Assembly: GCA_035495815.1 (NCBI GenBank)
Contig: DATJFH010000346.1
Span: 1 to 64,000 of the forward strand
Origin: DATJFH01 sp035495815
Lineage (GTDB): Bacteria; Acidobacteriota; Terriglobia; Bryobacterales; Bryobacteraceae
DNA: 64,000 bases
Direction of reading: 5' to 3'
The notes beneath the pieces are model-generated. The model had not been told where the DNA came from and did not search any database. It saw only the letters and a program-made list of their open reading frames with translations. The position numbers were made by a program, and so were the translations under genes. Of this stretch, positions 1-8,141 are shown one piece after another. Positions within the stretch are counted from its first letter, which is position 1; every line of letters begins with the position of its first letter.

Positions 1-767
1 AGCATGACGCCGACTTCGGAAACCTGGCCCAGCGTCATCTTCCCGGCGGCGTTGACCACGCCGATCTCGTTCAGATAGGCGTTGGTGAACGAGAAGTAAA
101 ACGTCAGCGGAATACTGGCCAGCACCGACGCCACCACGAACACCCGGAAGGAAGGCTGCTTGAGCATCACCAGCGCATCCAGGCCGAGCACGTTTCGCAT
201 CGTGACCGGTTTGCCGCGGTCCGCCGGCGGCGTGTGCGGAAGCGTCAGACTGTATAGGCTCATGGCCACCGATGCGCCCGCCGCCAGCAGAAACGGGGTG
301 GCCGTGGTCTCGACGCCCAGCCGGCCGACCGTCTGGCCGATCACGATCCAGCCGATCGTCGCGAAAACGCGGATCAGCGGAAATTCGCCGCTCGCGTCCT
401 TCACCTGCCGCAGCGTCAGCGAGTTGGTGAGCGATATGGTGGGAAAGTAGCAGATACAGTAGGCCAGCAAAAGCCCGTACACGGCCGGGAAGCTGGTGGC
501 CAGGGTGACCAGATAGAGCAGCAGAGCCCCGAGGATATGCAGTGTCGCCAGCACTTTCTCTGTCGAAAAATAGCGGTCGGCGATCAGCCCCACGAAGAAC
601 GGCGAAATCATCGAGGCCAGGGCCGTGGCGCCGAACACCGCGCCCGCTTCGGTTCCGGAAAACTTCAGAGTGGCCGTCAGATACGTGCCCAGCGTTACGT
701 ACCACGCGCCCCAGATGACGTAGTTCAGGAACATCATCAAGCTGAGCCGCGCGCTGATGGAAGTCAT
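1..767 (-). CDS. Nucleoside:H+ symporter family MFS transporter (NupG-like), 3' part outside window
   Basis: The reverse strand is open from an ATG at 767 to the window edge, giving about 255 residues without a stop. The translation is strongly hydrophobic and follows Escherichia coli NupG: an N-terminal WGAWYVTLGTYL segment, a GLIADRYFS loop after the second membrane segment, a PLIRVFATIGW motif and an SLTLPHTPP loop in the middle. NupG-family proteins import nucleosides by proton symport across the inner membrane. The visible part covers roughly the first six to eight membrane helices; the C-terminal part lies outside. It is divergent from the AhpD-like gene at 854. Substrate is inferred from family only. 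Confidence 0.85.
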   Translation of the reverse strand, partial: MTSISARLSLMMFLNYVIWGAWYVTLGTYLTATLKFSGTEAGAVFGATALASMISPFFVGLIADRYFSTEKVLATLHILGALLLYLVTLATSFPAVYGLLLAYCICYFPTISLTNSLTLRQVKDASGEFPLIRVFATIGWIVIGQTVGRLGVETTATPFLLAAGASVAMSLYSLTLPHTPPADRGKPVTMRNVLGLDALVMLKQPSFRVFVVASVLASIPLTFYFSFTNAYLNEIGVVNAAGKMTLGQVSEVGVM

Positions 768-853
768 ACGTTGCAGTGTAAACGATGGGAGGCCGCTCGC
801 GCGAGTAGAGGTTCCATCCTCCGCTGCGCTACAACAGATCCAGGTGACAAGCT

Positions 854-1252
854 ATGGCCACGCTGGGATTCATTGAATACGCGGACGCCCCGCCGCAGGT
901 CCGGGCGGTGTACGACGATATCATGCGCACCCGCCAAACTGACTGGATCAATAATTTCTGGAAGGCGCTCGCCCACGATCCGGACACGCTGCGGCGGACC
1001 TGGGAGAGCGTCAAGCAGATCATGGCTCCGGGCGCGCTCGACGCCGTGACCAAGGAGATGATCTACCTCGCCGTCAGCGCCACCAATCTGTGCGGTTATT
1101 GCATCGCCTCGCATACCGCCGCCGCCCGGAAAGCGGGGATGACCGATGCCATGCTGGCCGAGGTGATGGCCGTAGTCGGCATGGCGAACGAGTCCAACCG
1201 CCTCGCCGCCGGATACCAGGTCGAAATCGACGAGCAGTTCAAGCCGCGCTGA
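854..1252 (+). CDS. AhpD-like / carboxymuconolactone decarboxylase family protein
   Basis: The 132-residue protein has the alkylhydroperoxidase AhpD core: Glu68 followed by Cys80-x2-Cys83-x3-His87, the redox-active CxxC and proton-relay residues of this family. AhpD-type proteins reduce peroxides or disulfide partners; the remaining members of the CMD superfamily that keep the CxxC are usually annotated as peroxidase-related. An AGGTGA ribosome binding site lies six bases before the ATG. The gene is monocistronic as far as can be seen and its last 14 bases overlap the convergent potassium channel gene. The physiological substrate cannot be read from the sequence. Confidence 0.88.
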   Translation: MATLGFIEYADAPPQVRAVYDDIMRTRQTDWINNFWKALAHDPDTLRRTWESVKQIMAPGALDAVTKEMIYLAVSATNLCGYCIASHTAAARKAGMTDAMLAEVMAVVGMANESNRLAAGYQVEIDEQFKPR

Positions 1253-2171
1253 TGGGAGCCTCCGTCCACTCTCCCACTTTGTCAATCTCGAGAACGAGCG
1301 CGCCGTCCTCGTCGGCGTGGAAGGCCGGCGTAAAGCGCGCCCCCCAGGTGATCTCGTCGTAGCGGTAAGAATAGCGCGCGTGCACAGTCTGACTGAAGGT
1401 GTCGTCGAATCCCTTGATAAGAATGAGGATTTCCGCCTGCATCCGCTCCAGGTCCGCGGCCGTCTTGCCGTACAGCGGGCTGCTCGCTTCAATCGGATGC
1501 ACTACGGTCCAGGTGAGCGGGAAAAAATATACCGACGTCCGCTCGAGACCGAGCGGGTAGTAGTGACGCGTCGCATCCGCGCCCGAGCCCTCCACCGTCA
1601 TGAGCAGGACGTTGGCTTCCAGTTCGAGCAGCGAGTTCCGCCGCTGATTCACGACTCGGAACTGCAGGCTCATTCCGTTCTGAAACGGCGCCATCACCAG
1701 CCGCTCGCTGAATCCGATCCGGGCCGACGGCCTCGAGACGCGCCCGAACAGCAGGCCGGTCGCCAGCGCGAAGCCCATGAGGCCGAGCATGGCCTCGAGC
1801 GCCGCCAGAAAATTCGCCGCCCGCCCGCGCGGCGCCATGGCGCCGTAGCCCACTGTGGAAAGTGTCTGGGCGCTGAAGAAAAAGTCGTTCAACAGGCGGT
1901 CGAGCGGCGAGGTCGCGTCCGCCCCCTGGATCTGCTGAGCGCCGAGTAAGTAGTAAGCCGCCGCAAACACCAGGTTCACCAGCAGGTAGGATACAAAGAC
2001 CACCGCCAGGAAGGCCGGCCAGGACATATTGATCAAATGCAGGTATGGATGGAACGACCGCCACGGCGCTCCCCGGCGGCGGACATTGAAGCTCCCGTCC
2101 TTGTTGATGAATCGCCGTACCCGCCCGGTGAATTTTTGGGTTAGGCCGGGGTCGAAACTCGGTTGCACCAT
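1239..2171 (-). CDS. Inward-rectifier potassium channel, KirBac family
   Basis: The 310-residue protein has the Kir layout: a short cytoplasmic N terminus with an amphipathic slide-helix region, a first membrane helix at about residues 51-75, a pore helix leading to the K+ selectivity filter TVGYG at residues 106-110, a second membrane helix at about 119-145, and a C-terminal immunoglobulin-like cytoplasmic domain of about 160 residues. KirBac channels conduct K+ at the inner membrane and are gated through the cytoplasmic domain. The residue after the filter is Ala (TVGYGAM) where many members have Asp. The 3' end overlaps the convergent AhpD-like gene by 14 bases. Confidence 0.93.
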   Translation of the reverse strand: MVQPSFDPGLTQKFTGRVRRFINKDGSFNVRRRGAPWRSFHPYLHLINMSWPAFLAVVFVSYLLVNLVFAAAYYLLGAQQIQGADATSPLDRLLNDFFFSAQTLSTVGYGAMAPRGRAANFLAALEAMLGLMGFALATGLLFGRVSRPSARIGFSERLVMAPFQNGMSLQFRVVNQRRNSLLELEANVLLMTVEGSGADATRHYYPLGLERTSVYFFPLTWTVVHPIEASSPLYGKTAADLERMQAEILILIKGFDDTFSQTVHARYSYRYDEITWGARFTPAFHADEDGALVLEIDKVGEWTEAPISAA

Positions 2172-2272
2172 GTCATTAGCATAAACGTGGGCCGGGCGGT
2201 CCTGGCTGGCCGCCTTGCCCGCCCCGGCATTTCGGCCGGGTGCGTCGAAGCTCCTGTCGCGCCCGAACCGGC

Positions 2273-2797
2273 TTACTTCTTCTGGCCCGGCCTCGGCTCG
2301 CTGGAGGGTGGGACGATCTTCTTGAGCCGCATATAGGTCACCATGTTGCCGTAGTGTTCGTAGTCGTGCATATTGTTGAAAGCCAGCACTCCCAGCTTCG
2401 GCATCTCGCGACCCAGGGCTTTGACGGTTTGCGTAGCCACGCTGTCGGTCATGCCGTCATAGATCTTGTCGCAGTAGGCGAATGCCTCTTTCAATCCCTG
2501 CACGAGGTCGGCTTTGGACGTTTTGGTCTTTTCGATACTTCCCGTATTCGGACTCTTCTCCCCGGCGGCAGCCGAGCAGAAAGAGTATTGGGCGTCCGCC
2601 ACGTGGCCTACCAGTTGGCCGAAGCTGCGAACTTCGTCCGTCGCCTTGAATCCGTAGTCGGACTCCGGAACTTTCTCCGCGGCCCGGGTAATGTTGTTTT
2701 TCGCGATGCCGAACTGCGCCTTGATCGACGCGCTGAGCGGATTGTCCTCAGCCGCCAGGGCGGATACGGAAAGCAGGGGGATTAGAAGTCTTCGCAT
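2273..2797 (-). CDS. Secreted DinB-family protein
   Basis: The 174-residue protein starts with a Sec-type signal peptide (MRRLLIPLLSVSALAAEDN). The ATG at 2797 is chosen because GAGGA lies about five bases upstream and the signal peptide begins there; an upstream ATG at 2809 has no such site. The mature part is a DinB four-helix bundle with the three candidate metal-binding histidines: His65 in the second helix (GQLVGHVADAQ) and His144 and His148 in the HDYEHYG motif near the C terminus. DinB proteins are metal-dependent thiol-transferase-like enzymes; exported members are common in Acidobacteriota and their substrates are unknown. It is divergent from the DUF4280 gene. Confidence 0.85.
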   Translation of the reverse strand: MRRLLIPLLSVSALAAEDNPLSASIKAQFGIAKNNITRAAEKVPESDYGFKATDEVRSFGQLVGHVADAQYSFCSAAAGEKSPNTGSIEKTKTSKADLVQGLKEAFAYCDKIYDGMTDSVATQTVKALGREMPKLGVLAFNNMHDYEHYGNMVTYMRLKKIVPPSSEPRPGQKK

Positions 2798-2928
2798 GTT
2801 GGTCCTCATCCCGATCATCATCGCACGTCCGGCCTGATCGGATAAAATACAGTTGGACAACATGCCTGAATCAAACCGCCGCGATTGCCGCCGGCAGTCT
2901 GCTTGATATTTTCGAGAGGAGTCCTTTA

Positions 2929-3318
2929 ATGCCGAAACAGGTTTGCATGGGCGCCGTGATGAAATGCAGTTTCGGAGCCTCACCCAGTACGCTGGCCGTC
3001 CTGCCGAAGAATAAGGTCTTCACGCAGGCAGTCCCCGACGCCAACATCATGGATCACGTTCCAATGATCAATATCATGCCGTTCGGAATGTGCATGTCCC
3101 TGGCGAATCCGGCCGTAGCCGCGGCCACCGCGGCGGCGCTGGGAGTCTTGACGCCCATGCCCTGCGTGCCGAACACGCCCACACCCTGGACTCCCGGCGC
3201 GACCACCGTGGTCCTGGGAAATTTCCCGACGCTCGATAACATTTCGAAGCTGGCATGTGCGTGGGCGGGAATTATCGAGTTCACCAACGCGGGCGAAAAC
3301 ACCGTGTCGGTGCCGTAG
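2929..3318 (+). CDS. PAAR-like DUF4280 domain protein
   Basis: The 129-residue protein consists almost entirely of a DUF4280 (PAAR-like) domain: an N-terminal VCMGAVMKCSFG motif, then IMDHVPMINIMPFGMC, the Ala-rich stretch with GVLTPMPCVP, and the PTLDNISKLACAWAG end. The five cysteines sit at family positions. DUF4280/PAAR-like domains sharpen the spike of type VI secretion systems and related contractile injection systems or carry toxins. No VgrG, tube, sheath, immunity or toxin gene is near, so this is an orphan with no visible effector extension. GAGAGGAG lies seven bases before the ATG. The upstream 130 bases are shared with the divergent DinB-like gene. Confidence 0.88.
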   Translation: MPKQVCMGAVMKCSFGASPSTLAVLPKNKVFTQAVPDANIMDHVPMINIMPFGMCMSLANPAVAAATAAALGVLTPMPCVPNTPTPWTPGATTVVLGNFPTLDNISKLACAWAGIIEFTNAGENTVSVP

Positions 3319-3346
3319 AACATCGCCCGCGGCCGATCACGACTCT

Positions 3347-3688
3347 CTACGCCCCCAGCATATATCGCAGCGCCATGTTGACCAGGCTCAGCACAATGGC
3401 GCCCAGAAACGCCGGCAGGAAGCCGTCGATCCGGAAGCCGGGCACCAGCGCTGCCGCCACTTTCAACATCACGGCATTGATCACCAGCCAGAAGATGCCG
3501 AGCGTGAGGATGCTCAGCGGGAACGTGACGATCTTGAGGAGCACCCCCAAGGTCCCGTTCACGAAGCCGATCACGATGGCCGCGATGAGCGCGGCGGCGA
3601 ACCCGCTGACATGGAAACCCTGAATCAGGTGCGCGACGATCACGATGCTCAGCGCACTGAGCAGCCAGTTCACCAGTAAGTGCGTCAT
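3347..3688 (-). CDS. Phage holin superfamily IV-like small membrane protein
   Basis: The 113-residue protein is made of four hydrophobic segments separated by short loops, with the pattern of the mycobacterial-type 4-TMS holin family (PF04020): AHLIQGFHVSGF at the first loop, GFVNGTLGVLLKIVTFPLSILTLG in the centre split by a turn, and LVPGFRIDGF before the last helix. Despite the name, these are mostly chromosomal inner-membrane proteins of unknown role and no phage genes surround it. It ends 28 bases from the convergent DUF4280 gene. A role in lysis is not supported by context. Confidence 0.85.
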   Translation of the reverse strand: MTHLLVNWLLSALSIVIVAHLIQGFHVSGFAAALIAAIVIGFVNGTLGVLLKIVTFPLSILTLGIFWLVINAVMLKVAAALVPGFRIDGFLPAFLGAIVLSLVNMALRYMLGA

Positions 3689-3693
3689 CGGGA

Positions 3694-3699
3694 TATAAT
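3694..3699 (+). promoter_or_regulatory. Candidate -10 box for the PQQ dehydrogenase
   Basis: A perfect TATAAT lies 85 bases before the GTG start of the quinoprotein gene and just outside the start of the divergent holin-like gene. The -35 region at the expected distance (CACCAG) is poor, so this is only a candidate. Confidence 0.3.
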
Positions 3700-3784
3700 G
3701 CGCCCCCGGGAGCGGCGCGTCAAGTTACCGGGCGTGGAGAAGCCGTCCTCCAATCGAAAGACTGGCTTGTGATATGCTCTTCGC

Positions 3785-5377
3785 GTGAGACGAGCCCCTG
3801 TTATCGCCATCCTCCTGGCCGCCCTTGCCCTGCTGCTGAGCGCCGCGGGCATTACCGAAGAAAAGCTGAAAAACGCCCAGGCCGACGCCACCACCTGGCT
3901 CAGTTATGGAAAGAACTATTCCGGCTGGCGGTTCGCCGACTTGACGCAGATCAATGCCGCCAACGTCGCGAGGCTGGCGCCGAAGTGGATCTTCCAGACC
4001 GGCCTGGCGGGCAAGTTCGAAACCACGCCGCTGGTCTTCGACCGGCTGATGTTCGTCACCGGTCCGTCCAATCACGCCTACGCGCTCGACGCGCTGACCG
4101 GCCGGCCCATCTGGCATTACCAGAAGAACCTGCCGAACGGCGTCAGTATCTGCTGCGGGCAGGTGAATCGCGGGTTCGGGGCCAAGGGCGACAAGCTGTA
4201 CAAAGTCAATCTGGAATCGACGCTCGTCGCCCTGGACGGCAAGACCGGCGCCACAGTCTGGGAAACCCAGATCGACGACATCAAGAAGGGCTACAGCGCC
4301 ACGGTCGCCCCCCTGGTCGCCAAGAACCTGGTGGTGGTCGGGATTGCGGGCGCCGAATTCGGCGTGCGCGGATTCATCGACGCTTTCGACGCGGACACCG
4401 GGAAAAAGGTCTGGCGCTTTTACACCGTGGCCGGGGAAGGCGACCCCGGCCGCAAGTCCTGGGGCGGCGATTCCTGGAAACGCGGCGGCGGCTCGAGCTG
4501 GATCACCGGAACCTACGATCCGGAGCTGAACCTGATTTACTGGGGCACCGGCAATCCCGGCCCCGACATGAACGGAGACGACCGGCCGGGCGACAATCTC
4601 TATACCTGCAGCGTGGTCGCGCTCGATGCGGACACAGGCAAGCTCAAATGGCACTACCAGTTCACGCCCCACGACGTCCACGATTGGGACGCCATCGCCG
4701 ATCCGGTGCTGATCGACGTCACCGTCAAAGGGAGGCCCGTGAAGGCTGTGGTCCAGGCCAATCGCAATGGCTTCTACTATGTGCTGAACAGGGCCACGGG
4801 AGAACTTCTGGCCGCGAAGAACTACACGAAGGTTACCTGGGCGGACGGCATCGGCGCCGACGGACGCCCGAACCTGATCGCCGGCCAGGATCCACTCGAG
4901 AACGGAAACCAGTCTTGCCCCGGCATCGGCGGCGGGCATAACTGGCAGTCCACGGCCTACAGCCCCGGGACACGCCTCTACTATTTCACCTCCACCGACG
5001 GCTGCCAGATCTATTTCAAGACCAAGCAGCAATTCATCGAAGGACAGTGGTACCAGGGCAGCACCGCGCAGGGCCTGCCCACAGAGCCCACCGTCGGTTC
5101 TGTCATCGCCGTCGATCCGGCCACCGGGGTTACCAAGTGGCGCACCGAGGCCGTTACCCCGCTCTCCGGCGGACTGCTGGCGACCGCGGGCGGCCTGGTG
5201 TTCGTCGGTGACCGCGAGGGATACCTGATGGCGCTCGACGCCTCGACCGGCAAAATACTCTGGAAGTTTCAGACCGGCGGCATGGTGATCGCGCCGCCCA
5301 TCAGCTACTCCATGGACGGCAAGCAGTACGTAGCCGTGGCCGCCGGCGCGTCCATGCTCACTTTCACGCTTCCATAG
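3785..5377 (+). CDS. PQQ-dependent alcohol dehydrogenase, probably lanthanide-dependent
   Basis: The 530-residue protein has a signal peptide (residues 1-21) and an eight-bladed quinoprotein propeller fold of the methanol/ethanol dehydrogenase type. Visible key residues are the vicinal disulfide Cys123-Cys124 (SICCGQVNRG), metal ligand Glu191 (GAEFG), Asn257 (WGTGNPGPDMN) and catalytic Asp300. The residue two positions on is Asp302 (HDWDA), the extra Asp that marks lanthanide-using XoxF and PedH enzymes; calcium enzymes have Ala or Ser there. The enzyme would oxidise alcohols in the periplasm. There is no cytochrome domain and no cytochrome gene beside it. It is shorter than typical 600-residue members. 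GTG at 3785 is used because the signal peptide begins there. The 3' end overlaps the convergent transferase gene by 73 bases. Confidence 0.9.
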   Translation: MRRAPVIAILLAALALLLSAAGITEEKLKNAQADATTWLSYGKNYSGWRFADLTQINAANVARLAPKWIFQTGLAGKFETTPLVFDRLMFVTGPSNHAYALDALTGRPIWHYQKNLPNGVSICCGQVNRGFGAKGDKLYKVNLESTLVALDGKTGATVWETQIDDIKKGYSATVAPLVAKNLVVVGIAGAEFGVRGFIDAFDADTGKKVWRFYTVAGEGDPGRKSWGGDSWKRGGGSSWITGTYDPELNLIYWGTGNPGPDMNGDDRPGDNLYTCSVVALDADTGKLKWHYQFTPHDVHDWDAIADPVLIDVTVKGRPVKAVVQANRNGFYYVLNRATGELLAAKNYTKVTWADGIGADGRPNLIAGQDPLENGNQSCPGIGGGHNWQSTAYSPGTRLYYFTSTDGCQIYFKTKQQFIEGQWYQGSTAQGLPTEPTVGSVIAVDPATGVTKWRTEAVTPLSGGLLATAGGLVFVGDREGYLMALDASTGKILWKFQTGGMVIAPPISYSMDGKQYVAVAAGASMLTFTLP

Positions 5378-6840
5378 TCGGGCTCCCGGCTGATTCCCGC
5401 GGAGTGCGCCACCAGGGCGGCGATCTGGGGATCGATGGAGCCTGTCGGCCTCAGTGACGGGATGCGGGCGCGCAAAGCGCCGCCCAGCAGATCCGCGAGG
5501 GAGGCGATGCCGATCGTCTCGATCTGGCACCCCAGGGCACGCTCGCAGTTCACGTAGTCCTGGTCGGAAACCGGTATGCGGATCGTCCAGCAGCTCCATT
5601 TTCCCGGCACGAACTGCTCTTCGTAGATCTCCCCGAGAAGACTGACCCGGACCCGGTGGATGGCCAGATGCCGGCAGGCTTCGCGGATCGCCATCCAGCA
5701 GTCGTTCGGAGTGGTTGCCGCCGAGAGCGCGTTCTCCAGATTCTCGAGATGGATCTCGGCTCCCAGCATCCGCCGCACTCCTCCGCCCAGAAGAATCTTT
5801 CGCGCTACTTTGAACTCCACGTAGCGCAGGCTCCGCACGAATACCCACGCGGTCAGAATGAACAGCGCCAGAATGACGCCCGAGAAGCGCGCCGGAACCA
5901 CGCTGGCGGCCACCGAGAACAGCGCGGAGAGCCCGCCGGCGCAGTAAAGTCGGAGCGCGACCTGTTTCGGGGAGTGACCGCGGTCGAGCAGGCGATGGTG
6001 GATGTGCCCGCGGTCCGCTCCGAAGATCGGCTGCCGCCGCAGGAACCGCCGCGCGATGGACAGGAATACGTCGAGAATCGGCAGCGCCAGCGTCATCATG
6101 GGCGCTGCCAGAGCCAGCAGCGTCGCCGATTTCTGGCCCCACAGCACGCCGTAGCAGCCCAGCAGGAAACCGATCAGCAGGCTGCCCGAATCGCCCAGAA
6201 AGATCGACGCCGGATTGAAGTTATAGCGCAGGAAGCCGAGCAGCGCTCCGGCCAGCGGCGCCATCGCGATCGCCAGCGGCAGGTTGCCCTGCAGCAGCGC
6301 CGCCATCGCCATGGTAACGGTGGCGAACAGACCGATGCCGGTGGCCAGGCCGTCAACTCCGTCGATCAGATTGAAAGCGTTCGCGCAGCCCACCAGCCAG
6401 ACGACCGTCAACGGAAGCGACCACCAGCCGCCGGCTTCGTAACCGGCGATCCCGAGCACCTGCACGCCGCCGAAGTACGCGCACAGCGCCGCCGCAATCT
6501 GTCCCCCCAGCTTATGCCAGGATTTCAGCGTCACCATGTCGTCGATGAGGCCGGTAGCGAACATCAACCCGGCCGCCGGCAGCAGTTTCCATACGAGCGG
6601 CATGTGACGGCCCAGCACTGCGCCCCCACTGAACGGCAGCAGCAGAAGCAGGGCGAACGAACCCACGTACGCGATGGCGATCGGAATGCCGCCCATCCGA
6701 GGCGTAGGCCGCGCGTGCGTCTTGCGCTGCTGGTCCGGATGATCCAGCCATCCGGCGCGCAGGAGCAGGTCCCGGCAGAGCGGCGTCAGGGCCAGGCACA
6801 ACATCAGCGAAGTGACTGTCAGAAACAAGAAAGAGTACAT
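5305..6840 (-). CDS. WecA/MraY-family undecaprenyl-phosphate sugar-1-phosphate transferase with C-terminal extension
   Basis: The first 340 residues form the polytopic polyprenyl-phosphate HexNAc-1-phosphate transferase: HPDQQRKTHARPTPRMGG after the first helix, the Asp pair LIDD (99-100), NAFNLIDGVDGL (155-164) holding the nucleophile-region aspartates, FLGDSGS, and the DRGHIHHRL loop (about 277-284) that is specific to the WecA branch. It would load the first sugar phosphate of the exopolysaccharide repeat on undecaprenyl phosphate. Residues about 345-511 are an extra soluble domain absent from WecA, with a GAF-like look. It is the last gene of the polysaccharide locus, 17 bases after a glycosyltransferase, and its end overlaps the convergent PQQ dehydrogenase gene by 73 bases. 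Confidence 0.9.
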   Translation of the reverse strand: MYSFLFLTVTSLMLCLALTPLCRDLLLRAGWLDHPDQQRKTHARPTPRMGGIPIAIAYVGSFALLLLLPFSGGAVLGRHMPLVWKLLPAAGLMFATGLIDDMVTLKSWHKLGGQIAAALCAYFGGVQVLGIAGYEAGGWWSLPLTVVWLVGCANAFNLIDGVDGLATGIGLFATVTMAMAALLQGNLPLAIAMAPLAGALLGFLRYNFNPASIFLGDSGSLLIGFLLGCYGVLWGQKSATLLALAAPMMTLALPILDVFLSIARRFLRRQPIFGADRGHIHHRLLDRGHSPKQVALRLYCAGGLSALFSVAASVVPARFSGVILALFILTAWVFVRSLRYVEFKVARKILLGGGVRRMLGAEIHLENLENALSAATTPNDCWMAIREACRHLAIHRVRVSLLGEIYEEQFVPGKWSCWTIRIPVSDQDYVNCERALGCQIETIGIASLADLLGGALRARIPSLRPTGSIDPQIAALVAHSAGISREPDYGSVKVSMDAPAATATYCLPSME

Positions 6841-6857
6841 GATTCGATCTCCTGTAT

Positions 6858-8096
6858 TCAGCCCGCGGCGGGTATCTTTGTCATGAACGCCGCCAGCGCG
6901 TCGTCCATCCGGTCGGCGTCGAAGTGTTTGCGGACGTGGGCCCGCGCGGCCTTCGACATCTCCTCGCGGCGGGACGGATCGTCCATCAGGCCTGCGATCG
7001 CGTCGGCGACTGCGCCGGAGTCCCGCGCCGGAACCAGCACTCCGGTTACGCCGTCTTCCACTGCGTCCACTATTCCGGTGACGCGCGTCGCCACGGCCGG
7101 CTTCCCGGACGCCGCTGCTTCAAGCAGCACGTTTCCCAGTCCTTCCCGGTAACTCGGAAACGCGAACAGATCCATGACCTGGTAGTAGGGCGCGGTGTCC
7201 TGCACGTATCCGGTAGCGTGAATCAGCGCGGTGGTGTCGATCAGCCGCGCGCATTCCGCGTTGATCGGATCGCCGCCCTCCATGCCTCCGACCATCAGCA
7301 GGTGGACGTCGCGGCCGTCACCTGCCAGCTTCATGGCCGCCTGCACCAGTTCGCCTACGCCCTTGTCCCGCGTGACCCGTCCCACATAGCCGATCACGAA
7401 GGCTTCCTCCGGAATTCCGAGCTCGGCGCGGAGATAGCGGCTCTCCTGCTCGTCTTCTTCCGGACCCCCTTGGAAACGCTTCAATTGAATCCCGTCGCTT
7501 GCTCTCTCTCCCAGCAGGACGGTCTTCGTCTCCGGCGCGATGCCATCCTCAACCGCGCACCGCCGCACGCTGGCGCTGACGCAAACCACCTGATGCGCGC
7601 AGGCGCAGGCAATCTTCTCGCAGGCGGTTAGCAGCCGCCGTTTCCATCCCAGCGACGTCTCATATCTCAACCCGCGCAGAAAGTAAATGCGCCGCGGCGT
7701 CCGTGTAACCCACGCCGCCATGCCTCCCAGAAACGCCATCTTGGGCGTGCTGAGATTCACCACCGCGGGCCGCAGCCGCAGGAACATCCAAATGAGTTTC
7801 CATAGGGCCAGCAAATCTGAGAATGGGTCGATTTCGCGCTCCATCGCGATGTCCTCGAGAATCACATTGGGACACGCCTCGCGGTACTGGAAATCTTTGC
7901 AGGCGTCCGGAGCGATCACGGCGACTCGGTAACCCTTGGCCGCGACGCGGATCACGGTATGACCAATCAGATGATTCAGGGCGAAACTGCTGTTGACTCC
8001 GAAAACGATCAGAGGCCGCTGGCCCGCCTTATCGAGAGCGGGCTTCGGAAGTTCGTGAGCCCGGCGCTCCCTGGAGCGCGAACCTGGAACGTCCAT
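6858..8096 (-). CDS. Glycosyltransferase family 4 protein
   Basis: The 412-residue protein has a GT-B fold. The N-terminal acceptor domain contains the FALNHLIGHTV and RGLRYETS segments often seen in the PglA/CapM-like branch. The C-terminal donor domain has GYVGRVTRDKG and the GT4 E-x7-E motif in FPSYREGLGNVLLEA. It should transfer a nucleotide-activated sugar to the lipid-linked polysaccharide repeat on the cytoplasmic side. Sugar specificity cannot be told. It lies 45 bases after the next upstream glycosyltransferase and 17 before the WecA-like gene, in line with one operon. The first 25 residues are charged and poorly conserved, so the true start may be a little further in. Confidence 0.88.
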   Translation of the reverse strand: MDVPGSRSRERRAHELPKPALDKAGQRPLIVFGVNSSFALNHLIGHTVIRVAAKGYRVAVIAPDACKDFQYREACPNVILEDIAMEREIDPFSDLLALWKLIWMFLRLRPAVVNLSTPKMAFLGGMAAWVTRTPRRIYFLRGLRYETSLGWKRRLLTACEKIACACAHQVVCVSASVRRCAVEDGIAPETKTVLLGERASDGIQLKRFQGGPEEDEQESRYLRAELGIPEEAFVIGYVGRVTRDKGVGELVQAAMKLAGDGRDVHLLMVGGMEGGDPINAECARLIDTTALIHATGYVQDTAPYYQVMDLFAFPSYREGLGNVLLEAAASGKPAVATRVTGIVDAVEDGVTGVLVPARDSGAVADAIAGLMDDPSRREEMSKAARAHVRKHFDADRMDDALAAFMTKIPAAG

Positions 8097-8141
8097 TTGA
8101 TTTTGTCGTCCTTTGTACGGTCTGGTATTTCCGACTCGAGG

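Noticed and set aside
3347..3688. Prophage remnant suggested by a holin-family protein
   Set aside because: The PF04020-type family is mostly chromosomal, and no other phage gene, integrase or attachment site is nearby.
3725..6142. An 805-codon minus-strand frame across the PQQ dehydrogenase and transferase genes
   Set aside because: It is out of frame with the transferase and antisense to the dehydrogenase, has low-complexity composition and no family resemblance.
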